Shown here piece after piece: positions 24,901 through 37,447 of a stretch of 64,000 nucleotides of DNA. This DNA comes from Hydnum rufescens UP504. Lineage: Eukaryota > Basidiomycota > Agaricomycetes > Cantharellales > Hydnaceae. The stretch spans positions 124,001-188,000 of the forward strand of contig MU128993.1 of the NCBI GenBank assembly GCA_014904985.1, given 5' to 3'. The notes under the pieces were generated by a model. That model was given only the letters and a program-made list of their open reading frames with translations, was not told where the DNA came from and did not search any database. The translations under genes were made by a program, and so were the position numbers. Every line of letters starts with the position of its first letter. The first letter of the stretch is position 1.

Positions 24901-24972
24901 GCTTGAGAATCGAGCAGGCCTGACAGCGTGAGCCCAGAAACAGCGAGTGTTGTTGCCGTGGCCCAAATACCT

Positions 24973-27900
24973 ATGGAACGCTCAACTCGCCCCTCAAATC
25001 GATTCCTTCGGAGGTCCACACCCTTCTATGCCTGTATACTCTTCCTCGCTTGCCTTGTCCTCTTCAACGTCACCCTTTTGACGCTTCAGATCACGCATTT
25101 CTTCGAGAAGCATCTCTTCGATGTACGCAAGATCAGCGCCATCTCTCAGATAACCTCCATTACCATGCAGGCATCCACCGTTATGATCCTCATTACACTA
25201 TCGTATGCGATGCAAATTGCATCCTCCGACAACATTATTCGACGACGTAAGTGTGCTAGTTTGATGATTCAACGGAAGAGATTCGGTCTGATCTCGAATC
25301 AGGACAAACGGTTGCAGTGCTGCATGACAATTTGATGGCTTGGCGCGGCCTGGGTTCCTCAATACTGGCACTAGTGAAGAGCCGGAAACTTGATGTCCCT
25401 AGTCGCCTGCGCATTCTCTTGGCTTTCATGTTCTTCGGAGGCGTGTCAGTTCTACACATTGTCACACCATCAGTGATAACAGTTGGAACATTCAATGCTA
25501 CTATCCCTGTTTCACTGAATGTCTCCACAATCCTTGACATCCAATCCTGGATGACTTCTGGTCCAGGGATGCTCCTCAATCCCATGCCTGCTTTGCCTTA
25601 CCTATGGTCTCAACTTGATTCCAATACAAGGGTTGGGCTACCAGCAGGTGTCAATGGATCGTAAGAACTTCTGATCCAGTAGAGATGCTCTAATGAAGTT
25701 ACTGAGCCAAATATTGTAGTGTGATATTCAGCACTCTGCCGTTGATTATGACGGAAGATGTGATCTTCCAGGACCCATTTGCCCGCGACCTTTCTGTCAG
25801 ATGTGGTATTCTTCCTCGGGTATCAGGTGACTTATTCCAAGTTTCATATGTGGGGCCTGGTATGCTTCCTTAATATCAATCCTTCTGGTACACACCCTGA
25901 TGTGTAAGTCCAGGAGATATCAGTTCATTTCCAACTAGAACTGCCATTGCTATTACTGTGCAAGCTGGATTCATCCCATACCCTGGGGATGGGCTGCAAT
26001 TCTACATGTCCACCCGAAGGATTGATATGAGCACTGGGGTTTTGCAATTGGAGGAAACAAGGAATCAATTAGCACCCATCCTGTATTCTGGTGTGAGTCC
26101 TTGGAGCTACATTAGAAATATGTGCCTCATTCTCCTTTTCCATTCAGTCAATGACATTCTCATCAATCTTGCTCCTACTGAGGATCTTTTTGCTGCTGCT
26201 TTTGCATATATATCAACTCAAAATGACAGTTTAAGGCTTGATCCTTCACTGGGCTTTCCCCCACCTGTGCAATATAATCTCCAAGCTCAGACTTGGAGCT
26301 TCATCAATAATGATACCAAGAGTAAGCCACTTATTTCAAGAGAACTTATTTTCTCTCACATACACTCTGTTCAGATGCATTTCTTGAGGATGTGAATGCC
26401 ACATTCTATATCTGGCCCATTGGCTGTTCATTGTTTGCTCAAAACATCACTGCTCATGTGCGGGGTGACAATACTCTGCTGTGGAAGAACATAACCCATA
26501 CACCAACTAACAATTCTACATTCCTACACCATGATATCCCTCATGACCCCTTGGAGATTGCCTGGGGTGATATGATTCTGGGGATCTATGCCTCACAGAT
26601 GCTGATGCTCATGTTTCCACACATCCACAATGAGATTCCACAATTCCTCACAACCTTTGAACTTCAGCTGGGCTCTGGACTCAATAGCACCAATGATAGC
26701 TTGGCCCTTCTTGGTGAACAACTTTCCAGCATGACAGCCTTGTCATGCACTCTTCTTGCACAGACCTTCCGCAGCTCCCCTGATAATGTGCCTCAGCCCC
26801 ATCAACCCTGGAGTCCTGTCTTTGCCACTGTATCTGGTTCACAGTCCATTCTCATGGCTGGTCTAGTTGTCCAGACCCTCCCTCTCATACTTGGAATTGT
26901 CACCTGTTTGATTCTCATATTTGTCTTTGTTGCATCTGCAAGGCCATCTACATCATCTAATAATGTTCTACAAGATGGCCAAGTCATTAACATGGTATCC
27001 ATCCTCCACAATTCCTCTCTTCCTACAGTCATTCCCAACAGCAATGAAGACCTTCAAAGAATTCAGGCCATGCACACTCATGTATTGTGAGATCATTCAG
27101 CATTTACACTCTGTATCATAGGTCTTCCTTGACTATACATTTTCAGATATGATGGCCTCACCCTTGATGTTGATTATATCCAGGAGAGACATCACATCCC
27201 TTCCCCAGGAATTCCTCTCATCACATTAGTAAGTCTGCATTGGGTCTTCCATTGTTGAGATGATGTTGAGCAACATATCCAGGAGGGTGGTAATCCTCAG
27301 GATGAACATTTAGCAAACAGGGAATCCATGCAGGCTTCACCATCAAGGCCATTAGACCCTGGATCACATCAACCTTCACAGTCTCAAGAAAGAAGACACT
27401 GGCTCTTTGCTGGCCCTCAACCATATGTTATTGCATATGGAGTCACAATCACCCTTCTTGCTGCCTTCTACTTGTTCTTAATTGGACTTTGGTCTCATCA
27501 TGCATTTGACCACACCTTATTCAATATTTCAAGGTTGGGCCAGGTGAACCAGATTGTATCAGTCCTCAGCCAAGCCTGGGCAGTGGCCACCATTTCTGTC
27601 ATCACCTTTACAGTGCAGGCAATTGCATCAGACCTTGCAATTCAACAACGTTTGTCTGTTATGTTTCTTATTGTGGCAACATTGATTCATCCAATTTTGA
27701 TGGTTAGGTCAAACTGTTGCTGCCCTGCATGATACTCTGAGTAGTTGGCTGGGGGTTGTATATGCAGTGGTGGCCCTCTTCCAAAGCCAAGACCACCTTC
27801 AGACCCGGCTCCGACTGGTGTTGACACTGGTGTTCTTTGTCAGCATGACAATACTTCACATTTCAACACCCTCAGTCATCACAGTTCATGCTATCAATTC

Positions 27901-30409
27901 AACTGTGCCATTCAATGCCTCTGTGGTTAGAATGCCTGGGAATTTGACCCCCATTCCAGTGTCCATTCAGACCCTGGCCAATTTACAGATTGTATTACCA
28001 TCCATTTCATATTTGTGGAATCACAGGAATTCTGGTATATCTCTCCCCACAGGCTACAATGGAACGTGGGTGTTCTAGGATCAGTTGTAATTCCAGATAT
28101 TACTGACTTGTCTATTTTCTGGATTCATTTCTAGGACTTTGTTCAGCACATTGGCAACACCAACACAGGGCAATGTATTCTTTGAAGATCCATATGCTCA
28201 GAGCACTGTGGTTCAATGTGGATCAGTTGCTAATGCCACTCACAATGTATTCAACATCACATATACCCCAGGTATTTAATTAACTCAAGATGTATCAAGT
28301 TCAAAACTTATATCCCATTTCAGGGCTTGATGGTGCTATGCTCATGTTTGACCTTCAGCTGATGGTCCCAATATCCCAAAATACTACAATGAAGTTTACA
28401 ACATCTGTCACAGAACTCACAGGGCACTCCTTTGGTGGCAGAAAAGTATCTCTGGATGCACCACCCAATTATTGGAGTGAGCTAACACCATCAATCCTCA
28501 CCTGACTTGACTACTAGCTCACAGTTTTCCAGTGGATGACCAAGTGCAGTATCTTCCTTCAGATCAATTCAATGTAACCCAACCATCAAATGAGATGGGC
28601 ACAACTGCATTTGCATATATTTCTCTCCACCCTGATGCATTTCATATGACCTCTGATGAAGACAAACCAGTGGCAATTGAAACTCATTTCAAAGTTTGGA
28701 GTTGGATTGAAAATCCCTCAGGTGAGTTGAGCATCATGGCATATATAGATCAGTAGCCCATGGTCCACAATAGTGCCCATGATAGGAACACTGGATGACT
28801 TGAACATGACATTCTATATCTGGCCCATTGTTTGCTCTCTTTCTGTCCATAATGTCACAGCTTGGGTTCATGTCCAAGGCAACACACACCTCGAAAGGAC
28901 AAATGCCAGGATGGCCCTTGCAAACTTAACTACACCTAACATCAAATCAATAGTTCCATCAGACCCAATGGTGATTTCCTGGTCATACCTTATGGATCTA
29001 TTGTTCTTGGTGGAGCTAGTACCGGAGCCCTTACTCCGAGTCTCCACACTCCAAGACATTTTCAATCAGACCTGGTCCTCAACATCCCTAGAAGACCAGC
29101 TCAGCCAATTCACTGCCTTCTATTATGCTGTTCTAGTCCAATATTGGCGATCTGCTGCCCTCAATGGCAACCTCACCACCTCACAATGGTGGAGTGAGGC
29201 TAGAGGATCTGTTGTGGCAAATCAACTCACACTCTTTGGCCGACTCGATTTCAGTGTCTCCCAACTGGTCCTCGGCTGTGTCTGTATTATGGCCTTGATG
29301 ATTACGTCAACACTATCGATTCTTCGAGTTCGAGTGCAGCAAGGGGCACTGATGGATGGTGGTGTGATGAACATGATCTCTCTTCTCCATGGATCATCCC
29401 TCCCTGGGATTATCGCTGGGGACAGTGATGAAGATCTGGGAAAAGACGGCCGACGGCATCGGGCAGAGCGTACAATAGTCATGTGAGGACTTAATATCAT
29501 AATCGATCCTGCCATCCCCCGCTTCAAGTTCTGAACATGCTCTGCTCAGGTACAAGGACTCAACTCTAGATGTTCCAGAACGGCTAGAAGGCGAGGTTTT
29601 CCTCCCCAATTCTGGGGACAACGAGACAACTGGTTGATTAATTTCTCAATACTCTATCCATGTTTGGCTGATTCACTGATGTCACATTGGTATTCTGCTG
29701 TAGGCTTGCAAAGTTCCATGCAGGCAATAACATCGTCAGAGCGACTAGAAGATGAGCATCTTCCCATCAACTCGTGTGACCACGAGACAACAGGTGGACT
29801 AATTTCTCAATGTTCTATACCATGTTTGCCTGATTCGCTCATGTCGCCTTGATATTCCGTTGTAGGTTTGCAAAGTTCACTCCGGGAAGTAGCATTGTCA
29901 GAGCAACCAGAAGATGAGCGTCTCCCCACCAATTCTGGAGATCACGGGAGCACAGGTGAATTGATTTCCCGATCACTCACATCACGTTCGGTTGACTCCT
30001 TCATGTTGCTTTGTTATTCCCCCCCTTAGAAGACTTGCAATATTTGATCCAGATGATAACATTTCCGGAGCGGCAAGAGGACGAGCATCTTCCTCTCAAT
30101 TCCGAGGACCCCAAGACAACAGGTTGATTAGTTTCTCAATTTTCCATACCATGTTCGTCCGGTCCGCTAATATTGCTTTTGGTATTCCGCTGTAGATTCG
30201 CAAACTTTGCTGCGGAGGGAGACATTGCGAGAGGGACTGGAAGGCGACGATCTGATCAATTCCGGAGACCCCGAGAGTACGTAGGCAGGTCAATCTTTCA
30301 TTCCGTATTCGGTCTATTCATTGATGTTTCTTCGGTATTCCACGGTAGACTTGGGGAAATGATAAGACAAACCTTTCCGGTCCTAAGAGTGCACTCCGGA
30401 TGGGGGTAA
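24973..30409 (+). CDS. Large internally duplicated multi-pass membrane protein (A-B), copy 2
   Basis: Second copy of the gene at 6,564-11,989, with the same exon order. It starts at the ATG at 24,973 (MERSTRPSNRF) and ends at the TAA at 30,407. Half A carries a one-base deletion in a G-run near 26,038 (four G where copy 1 has five), which shifts the frame of that exon; the shifted frame happens to read through the following intron. Half B keeps the normal CAG acceptor lost in copy 1, so the two copies carry complementary defects. Loop regions around 26,570-26,640 and 29,010-29,060 differ by amino-acid substitutions and small in-frame changes, while membrane segments are almost unchanged. Function unknown. 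Confidence 0.7.
29547..30409 (+). repeat. Tandem exon array, copy 2
   Basis: Same five-unit exon+intron array as at 11,142-11,989, encoding tail segments such as EDEHLPINSCD, EDERLPTNSGD, EDEHLPLNSED and EGDDLINSGD. All five frames and splice sites are intact. One exon is longer by two codons than its copy-1 partner (reading DLQYLIQMI instead of DLIQMI), so the units still change in whole codons. Confidence 0.8.
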
Positions 30410-31470
30410 TCTCCCTGGGAGGGCATGTTACAATCAGATCGCCTGATTGTCTTTTTCCAAAGAGACATGAGGACGAATATTCATGCGCTCGCTATTGAGT
30501 TTTATCATTGTTCCATCATTTCCGACAGTGGCGGTTTCTTTCGCTATTCCAAACATCCTTGGACTTACATCTTCCCACAGCCTTTTTTTTTGGCCTCGTC
30601 CCTTTCTTTCCACCTGATGCTTTCATACTGTTTGAATCTAAGTGTACTTTCCATGTCGATACAGTGCTCCATTTTCTTATCGGGATCGTGATCATTGTTC
30701 TTCGATCCAATTTAAAAAAAATCTGTTCTGAGTGGCTGATGCATTTGATAAGAATGCCGTCAGGGTGCTCAGTAGTAGAGTAGTGTATGGACGTGCATTT
30801 GAGGCAACGAGTGCTTGTACATACAATGGCTCATTGAGCCAAGTGAAGGTAGTAAAATGCACTCCTATATTACCTAAGCAGACCGAACTGCTAAGCACCT
30901 GTGGAGCGTGAAGACTAGGGTTGTCTTTGTGGCGGCTCTTGAGAAGCCGGGCGGGAGGTACGATGGGCGCAAATACTTTGACCGAGCCCGGTATGTGCTG
31001 GCGGTGAAATACGATGGATCGTACATCATTCTATAATCATAGTCATTGGTACATTATCAACTTTTGCCTTAAGGAGAGCCGTTTGTCCGGGAAGAACGTG
31101 TAGGGGGCGAATTTAATCCAATTCCGCCCTCTGCTTCTATCAACAGCAAATTTTGCTATGGACACCTTGATAGAACAAACCCAATGCCCTCTTGGACTTG
31201 GAGCTCTCCATTCCCGGTCGTGCTATGTGCCCGTATTCTTTTCCATCGTCGTAAATGGTTGGGTTAACCCGAATTGAACCGAACGGAGGAGGACGAGGGT
31301 AGCATTTCCTCCGTTCGTCTCGTCCTCGTCCCGACTCGCAGCAACGATCTTCAAAAAGCGCGAGTAATAGCTCCTTGCGGGCCCCGATGTAACGCCTTCC
31401 AGACTGTCCAGTCGTCTCTCGGTATCCCATGATTTCGAGTGTGGAGGATATGTAGTGCCATATCCCAGTC
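30410..31470. other. Spacer W2: 3' flank and decayed minus-strand frame
   Basis: Counterpart of 11,990-13,050. The minus-strand frame 31,140-31,562 shares KRYLSQSLI, LEFFTTGIWHYISSTLE and RRGRDERRKCYPRP-like pieces with copy 1, but with a shifted segment (GYRETTGQSGRRYIGA in place of IPRDDLTIWKALHRG). No intact gene is supported. Confidence 0.4.
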
Positions 31471-32378
31471 GTGAAGAATTCTAGCTTAGCAAACTGCCAG
31501 CCGCGGGGAAGTTTTATCAATGACTGGCTCAAATACCTCTTCCAAGAAAACATGAAGACCAATAAATTTTATTGGTCGCATCGGCCAGCTACTTCTGTGA
31601 ATCGTGCAAATGCTGCGACGGGGAAGTAGGGACCTTCTTGATAGGCCAGGGGCATAACGCTCTTTAACCCACAGACTATGACCCAATTATCGTATTGATG
31701 GGTTGACATGCTGCCCTCCGATGGCATGACCGGTAGCGGTTTGCAGCAACTTGTGATTCCTCGAAGATTTGGGCGAAATGACCTATCTAGATTGACGACT
31801 TCAACCTACTCGTTGACAGCTTCATCGGCCATGAACACTATTAATGGACGCGTACCATGAACAGCTAGTAAGACTCGCTAGATATCGACGCGGAACGCGG
31901 ACATTCATTTCCATCTCCGGGCCGGGCAAACCCGTCTCGATGCGTAGACGTCCCTCGGAGTTGATATTACGGTTGTAAAGGAGACATCCCACTAGGCGCC
32001 CAGCTGTTCTCCACGAGCCCGCCGTGCACTTTAAAAGAGCCCTCCGGTGGATAGATGGGGTAGAAGGTGAGGCGACCTCGTCTGTCTTGTCCTCAATCAA
32101 CTTCCTCATGATCAGACATCCATACGTTGCGTACATTGGAGTGGCGAGTCGACGCTAATTCACGGCAGGATGGCATGCCTAGCCTGCCATGGTCAGGCCG
32201 CCCTAAATCAGGTGATTTCAAACCGCTCTATTTCACAAGGCCCACTAGACGGTCAACGCTATCGGGCCTCCCCCCCTTCTCACTTTTCGCATTCTAACAC
32301 AATGGTTCTGAGCCTATTTCTCTCATCAGAAATCCAGTTCCTTATCGTCCGCCCTGGTAGTCTCCGCGGGCCCCGCAG

Positions 32379-33003
32379 ATGGGCATGGTCCCTTCCTACA
32401 ACCCACAGTATGTTGTGCAGCCTGGGCCTACGCAGGCGATGACTACGTAGCCCCTTGTCGGTGGCAACCTCAATTCCTTCAACAAGTCTATCTCCTACAA
32501 TGGTCAGCGTGAATGGTCCCACGGTGGCTGCAGCTGCCTCAGTGCTCCGGGGACTTGCCTATGCACATGCCGCTTCCCGTGCTGCTCCCATGCCAAAACC
32601 CAGTCGCGGTTCAGGCACCTGGCGCACCAGGGCTCGCCACATCCCTCGCACGGTGACTCCTGCACTGGCGAATGCTTCTCGTATGGTATCCTCCTGTTCC
32701 TTGGTTCGTCTCAGATCTCGAAATTCGCGCATTTAAAAAGATATATTTCCTCGATCTCACTCGGATTTTGGTTGCAGGCTGCCCGTGCTTCCTTAGTATG
32801 GGCGGACGCAAGAATATTCGTGTTCGGTATCACATTGATGGTGGCTGCTGTTCCGCCGCGATTACTGTAACAGGTATTTATCTCTATCTCTTCTGACTAC
32901 TTCCCCTCCTCCCTCCAGTTTCTGTGCCTGGTGCTGCGTGCCCTGTTCACTTACGCAGGAATCGCGCGAAGTTTCGCTCGAGGAACATAGTTTCAGGCGC
33001 TGA
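32379..33003 (+). pseudogene. PLAC8 family protein, copy X4 with premature stop
   Basis: Counterpart of the intact gene at 14,000. A TAC-to-TAG change at 32,448-32,450 stops translation about 24 codons after the start, just before the PLVGGN segment. The donor-bearing part of the middle exon (CCS..L before GTACGTG) has also been deleted near 32,855. The final exon with CCVPCSLTQESREVSLEE is still present, so the decay is recent. Confidence 0.8.
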
Positions 33004-33129
33004 ACCTCGGGGTTCCGCGATTCGATTTTGTTGGCTTCCTCTCGCAATACTGTATTCTTGGAAGTCTTTTGTGACCGGAGATACCACGATTGTATGACTA
33101 AGGTCTATGGAATTATACCCACCCCACAA

Positions 33130-34468
33130 CTAAGCGCTGGTTAGAATCTTGTCTGCCGATTGGATGATTCAAATCCATTACGTACTAACGCATCATTCGC
33201 AATTGTACATCCTTATTGACTTTGCCTTTGCTCAAGCAGACGGCTTCCCGCATGGTGAATGGCACACGGCGGTTCTCAGTTAACCTTGCGCCTTCTATAA
33301 CGTGGATCCTTATTATCCTTCAACAAGTTTGAGTAAGATGAGAACTGGGGACCGACCGAGCAGCGGGACCTGGGCGGAACAGGCAGCAAGCAGAAAATTT
33401 GTTATGGGGATTGTGCTGATAGTTTCTGTATAGGATAAAACCATGTCGTCCCCAATCGATCATGGTCTCCCAAAGGGTGTACATTCTCCTTGGACAAATC
33501 AAAGCCCCTCTCAGGTTGATCTAAATTAGACATGCTATATCCGCAGAGATTGGTATTCTTGTGTATTGTACATGATAAATGTGGAGCAATTCCATCAAAT
33601 CTAATGGTGCCGGATGATCGGCGCGGCGGGACCGGATGTCAGATGCCGCTCCTGAGTCTTGAACCATCCATCCACACATCACCATCTGCGGATAGACGGA
33701 TGATTTACGGATGGTGTACAAGGTCCGACATCAGCCTGCTCCACCTTCTATAACCCTTGATCTCTGGGATACTACAATGTGCATTTCTACGGATATAGGT
33801 TTATGACTATACACTGGCACTGTGTGTAGTTTTTCCCTCGGTTGAGAGGGGGGCATCAAGCCACATATACACCGTAGTAACCAGCGGGATGTGATAAATT
33901 CCATATTTAAGCTGTAGGTATAGGGGGTGGGGAAATGTCAACAAAAATGATGAGCTATTGATACCCAGGCACACACAATTTCTCCATTTTTAGAAGCTGT
34001 TCGTCTTACTTGGCACTCCGCCGGGGTGTCCAGCTTGAAGCTTTGAACACAGCGGATTAATGGAAAATTCCCAACTTATCGCTCCAAATAATTCCCCCCT
34101 ATCACGAGACAGGGTGAAAACAGTCTTCCCAATTGAATTAGCGCCCAACTAATTATTATGTCGTAAATGTAGCGGCACGTGTGCAGATTTGACTCCGATC
34201 GGGTTGTTCAACATCACTGTGAGACGGGGCGCACAGTGCTATCGACATCATTGAAGACGTAGAGGACAGGGAAGGCCCATGGTGATGGTAGTCATTGATG
34301 AACTGAGCCTTATAATTAGGCAGACCCAACCAGGTACTGTTATTGCCCACTAATTCAAATTCCGTGGGAGGCTGTGCCGTGCCAAGGTTCAAAAGTCCAC
34401 TTGATTTTTTGTCTTGGACTCCCCGGTCTTTCCCTCACTCTCCCCTCGTATTTTCCTATTCTGCACTA
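33130..34468. other. Non-coding spacer, CT-rich promoter at its right end
   Basis: No frame of convincing composition. The region lies outside the 18.4 kb duplication. The final 60 bases before 34,469 are pyrimidine-rich, as in many fungal promoters, and probably serve the PLAC8 gene that follows. Confidence 0.5.
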
Positions 34469-35185
34469 ATGGCTGAGAAGGTTAGTCCTGGTCCCCTTGT
34501 ACTCTTCAACCGTGCTCACATAGCTGGCAAGTAGCAGGCTGAACCCGTTCCCGTCTACCCTAACACCTTCCCATCCCAGCAGCCTCAATTCACGAGCCAA
34601 CCCCCTCCCAACCCGGGGATGACCACTAATGCCCAGATTGGAGGCAACCGCAATGGTCTCAATAAACCGTTCAACGCGAACAACCAGCGCGACTGGTCTT
34701 TCGGCTTTTTCGACTGCTTCAGCACCTGCGGCGTCTGCCTCTTCGGGTGGTGTTGCCCCTGCTTCTCCTATGGCCAGACCCAGTCGCGGTACCACCACCT
34801 CCTGCATCAGGGTAGGCCCCACCCAACTGGGGGAGAGTTGTTCAACAGCGAGTGCCTTACATACGGTGCTCTCATGTACTGTGGTACGCTTCAATTCCCG
34901 CTTCATCATGTGTGTATAGAAAGTGACTCCCAATACGTTGGTTAACAGGCTGCCCCTGCTTTATTGCGATGGGTGGTCGCAAGAATATTCGCGAACGCTA
35001 CAACATCCAGGGCAGCGAGGGGCTTGATTGGTACGCCCTGGATCAATCAAACTATGCTCCATCTGTGCTAACCCTTTACTTCGCGCAGCCTTATCCACAC
35101 CTGCTGTATTCCTTGTGCGCTCACCCAGGAATCGCGCGAAATTACTCTCGAGGAACAGAGTTTCGTTGCAAACAAGGTGCGCTGA
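34469..35185 (+). CDS. PLAC8 (cysteine-rich, DUF614) family protein, divergent intact copy
   Basis: Four exons, 34,469-34,480, 34,535-34,883, 34,949-35,030 and 35,089-35,185, join in frame to 179 residues. The protein has a proline/glutamine-rich N-terminus (PSQQPQF), the CGVCLFGWCCPCFSYGQTQSR core, GCPCFIAMGGRKNIRERY and a C-terminal CCIPCALTQESREITLEEQ. Splice phases match the duplicated PLAC8 genes, but sequence divergence is larger and a short coding first exon (MAEK) is present. It is likely the ancestral-type member from which the X modules derive. Confidence 0.9.
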
Positions 35186-37447
35186 TTCTCGAAACACTCT
35201 CACCCGCCGGCCAGGGGTGTTGATATTCGACCCTGTTTTTAGGCTTAGTTGAATCCGATCACTACTTTCTGGATCCCTTCGGCTTTTTTTGGCTCTGCGA
35301 CTTGTCCCTTATTTGCCATGAAAATGATACTATTTCCCGCACTGTCATATCCAATGTCTGGTAATTTGCATTTGAAATGGTCATGCTTTTCCATATCAGA
35401 GCTTCGAATCTGGTCTTGTGTTCTTGCCCCGATCAAGAGTGTGCAATGCGTATAAGCTCTTGAGTCTTGGCGTCCCCTGGTCCCACTCTACGATACCTGC
35501 GCCGCCGATGTAGTTCCATCAAAATTGTGATTTTGATAGGGCGGGTGCGCTTCCGCTGTAGAGAATATTCCATTGAACCACCCACGGTTGTTACCATCTC
35601 TCGGTCCCAATATTTAGCCGACTTCCCATAGATGGTGAGGTGCTGTCAACCTCCTGCCACACACGAGGTTGCTCCATTGCATACATAATAGTCCTCAATA
35701 CACATCAGTTTGATGAATCCTTATTACAGTAATATTGCAACTCTGGAAAAGCTAGAAGCGGACACCCCGTGAGTGGTCGGATGATACAGTCAAATCCAGG
35801 AGAGGGGACTCGCCACAATGCTGTATGTAGGGTGTGTGACGTGATGTTACGTAATTTCTGTGACCACTGGTTTGGACGGTGTGACACCCCCCCGATTGGT
35901 GATAGGCGGTAGGCCACTGATGGGGATGTCCATCTGGGGCTCTGCAGGGCTCTTGGCCCATGGCGGGGGTTCATCCCACTAGGGGGGTGAGGCGAAAGAT
36001 TTGCCGATGATCAAAGTGATGTGTGCCCAGAGATTCAGGAACTGGAGAAAAAAGCAATGGTGCTGTATGCTTGTCATTCTTGAAGGTTTTTTTTTCTCCT
36101 GACAACTAATACAGTAGTGCTATAGGCTATTGCGACGTGTGACACTAGCTAGGTGTGACTTGTGACATATACAATGTTATGTAATTACAGTATTCGGCAG
36201 GATTCCGGGAATCCTCGATAAACTTTTGAGCCATGCCTCTAGCTTAATATTCGCATACAGGCCAAGCTTCACCAGCGCCTCCGAGAAGAACGTGACGACG
36301 GGCCATCCAGACCAAGGACGAGCCTCCCGTATTATTCAGCAAGTGATCCATCTAGCAACTATCTCACAAAGTAGTCTCGCTGTGTACCGCCACTTGCACT
36401 TGGCCTCGCATCTCAAGTCCACTGCTTCAGAATGACGCGCTTCCTTTTTTTTTTTTCGAACGATATGGCACTGCATACGCTCCACACTCGAAAATGTGGG
36501 GATGCCGAGAGATGATTGGACGATCTGGGAGGCGTTACATTGGGGCCGCCCCCAGGGAGATATTAATCGCGTTTTTTGCAGATCGTTGCTACGAGTCGAG
36601 ACGAGGGCGAGACGAATGGAGGGAGTGCTGCCTTCATCCGCCCCGTTCGGTCCAATTCGCGCCAACCCAACCATTGATGAAGAGGACAAAGACTAGGGCA
36701 CGTAACACGACAGTGGGTAGAGTTCCAAGTCCAGGGGGCCATTGGGTTTGTTCTATCGGGGGTCCATGCCAAGTTGCTGTTGATACAATTAGAGATCCAG
36801 AATCGGGTCAAACAATCCGACTACAAGCCAAAATAATGCATTACGGGAGTTCGACATCACGTCAAGTCCGATTTGTAGAAGGAGGGGATGTGGAAGATGA
36901 GGTAGCTGTTGGAGCCGAAGCTCTGGAAGAATCAACGTCAGCGAGTCCCAAGTTCTTCCAATCGTCGCGCTCCATGAGACCACTGTATACAATGCCATGA
37001 GTGGCCTGTGGTGGCCTTTAATAGGACGGACTTGGGTAATCACCGACTCATTCGGCACTCTAGATAGTCCTTGCTCAGTGATCGACACTGGCTGTTCGAA
37101 TTCTTATGTTCTCGCAAACATTTGAGATACTGGAGCATTGCGCCTTGCATTCCCCTGCAACCGGTGGCTGAGAGTATTAGATTCCAAGAACGAGGGAAGG
37201 CAGCCTCCCTCTCTTGCCTTCATGATCCAGAGGAAAGGAACCCCGCTCTGGTGGTGCTACGAGGATATTGCTGAGGCCTGGTGGTCGTCCAAAAGACATC
37301 CGGGACAATGCGGAACCAGAATCAACAAAAGGAATCGGCGATTGCCGGTAACGTTCAAACGTCGAGCTCTGAAGGACAAAGCTGCGTGTTGGCACTTTCT
37401 CCTTCTCTCGTCCTCACTCCCCTACGGTGCGAATTATATCCATATAT
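35186..37447. other. Non-coding region with repeat fragments
   Basis: No complete gene is visible. At 36,440-36,690 an inverted fragment of the W spacer occurs (frame with IPTFSSVERMQC on the minus strand). Between about 35,700 and 36,200 the sequence has a run of ACAGTA-type edges and a C/G-rich middle that could be a non-autonomous element, but no terminal inverted repeats are clear. The last 60 bases before 37,448 are pyrimidine-rich and likely promoter. Confidence 0.4.
36440..36690 (-). repeat. Inverted fragment of spacer W
   Basis: Reads, on the opposite strand, the same segment found at about 12,840-13,040 and 31,260-31,450. All share a frame with LVLVSTRSNDLQK-like residues. It sits outside the 18.4 kb block and in reverse orientation, with a poly-T tract at its left edge. 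Confidence 0.65.

Larger units (their letters stand above)
14684..33054 (+). repeat. Direct segmental duplication, copy 2
   Basis: Second copy of the tandem block. It begins inside the coding sequence of an ATP-citrate synthase 5' fragment (14,684-15,008), continues through a complete calpain gene, then repeats everything found at 1-14,683. Beyond 33,054 the PLAC8 module keeps its normal 3' flank, as in the modules at 3.2 and 21.7 kb. That marks 33,054 as an original continuation and 14,683 as the rearranged join. The counterpart of 14,684-18,302 in copy 1 must lie left of the window. Confidence 0.85.

Noticed and set aside
26802..27044. Minus-strand frame in the membrane-protein gene
   Set aside because: Antisense shadow of the fourth membrane segment, also seen at 8,397-8,639; no independent support.
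35700..36200. Possible small DNA transposon
   Set aside because: Both ends show ACAGTA-like runs but in the same orientation. No terminal inverted repeat, target-site duplication or transposase remnant could be shown.
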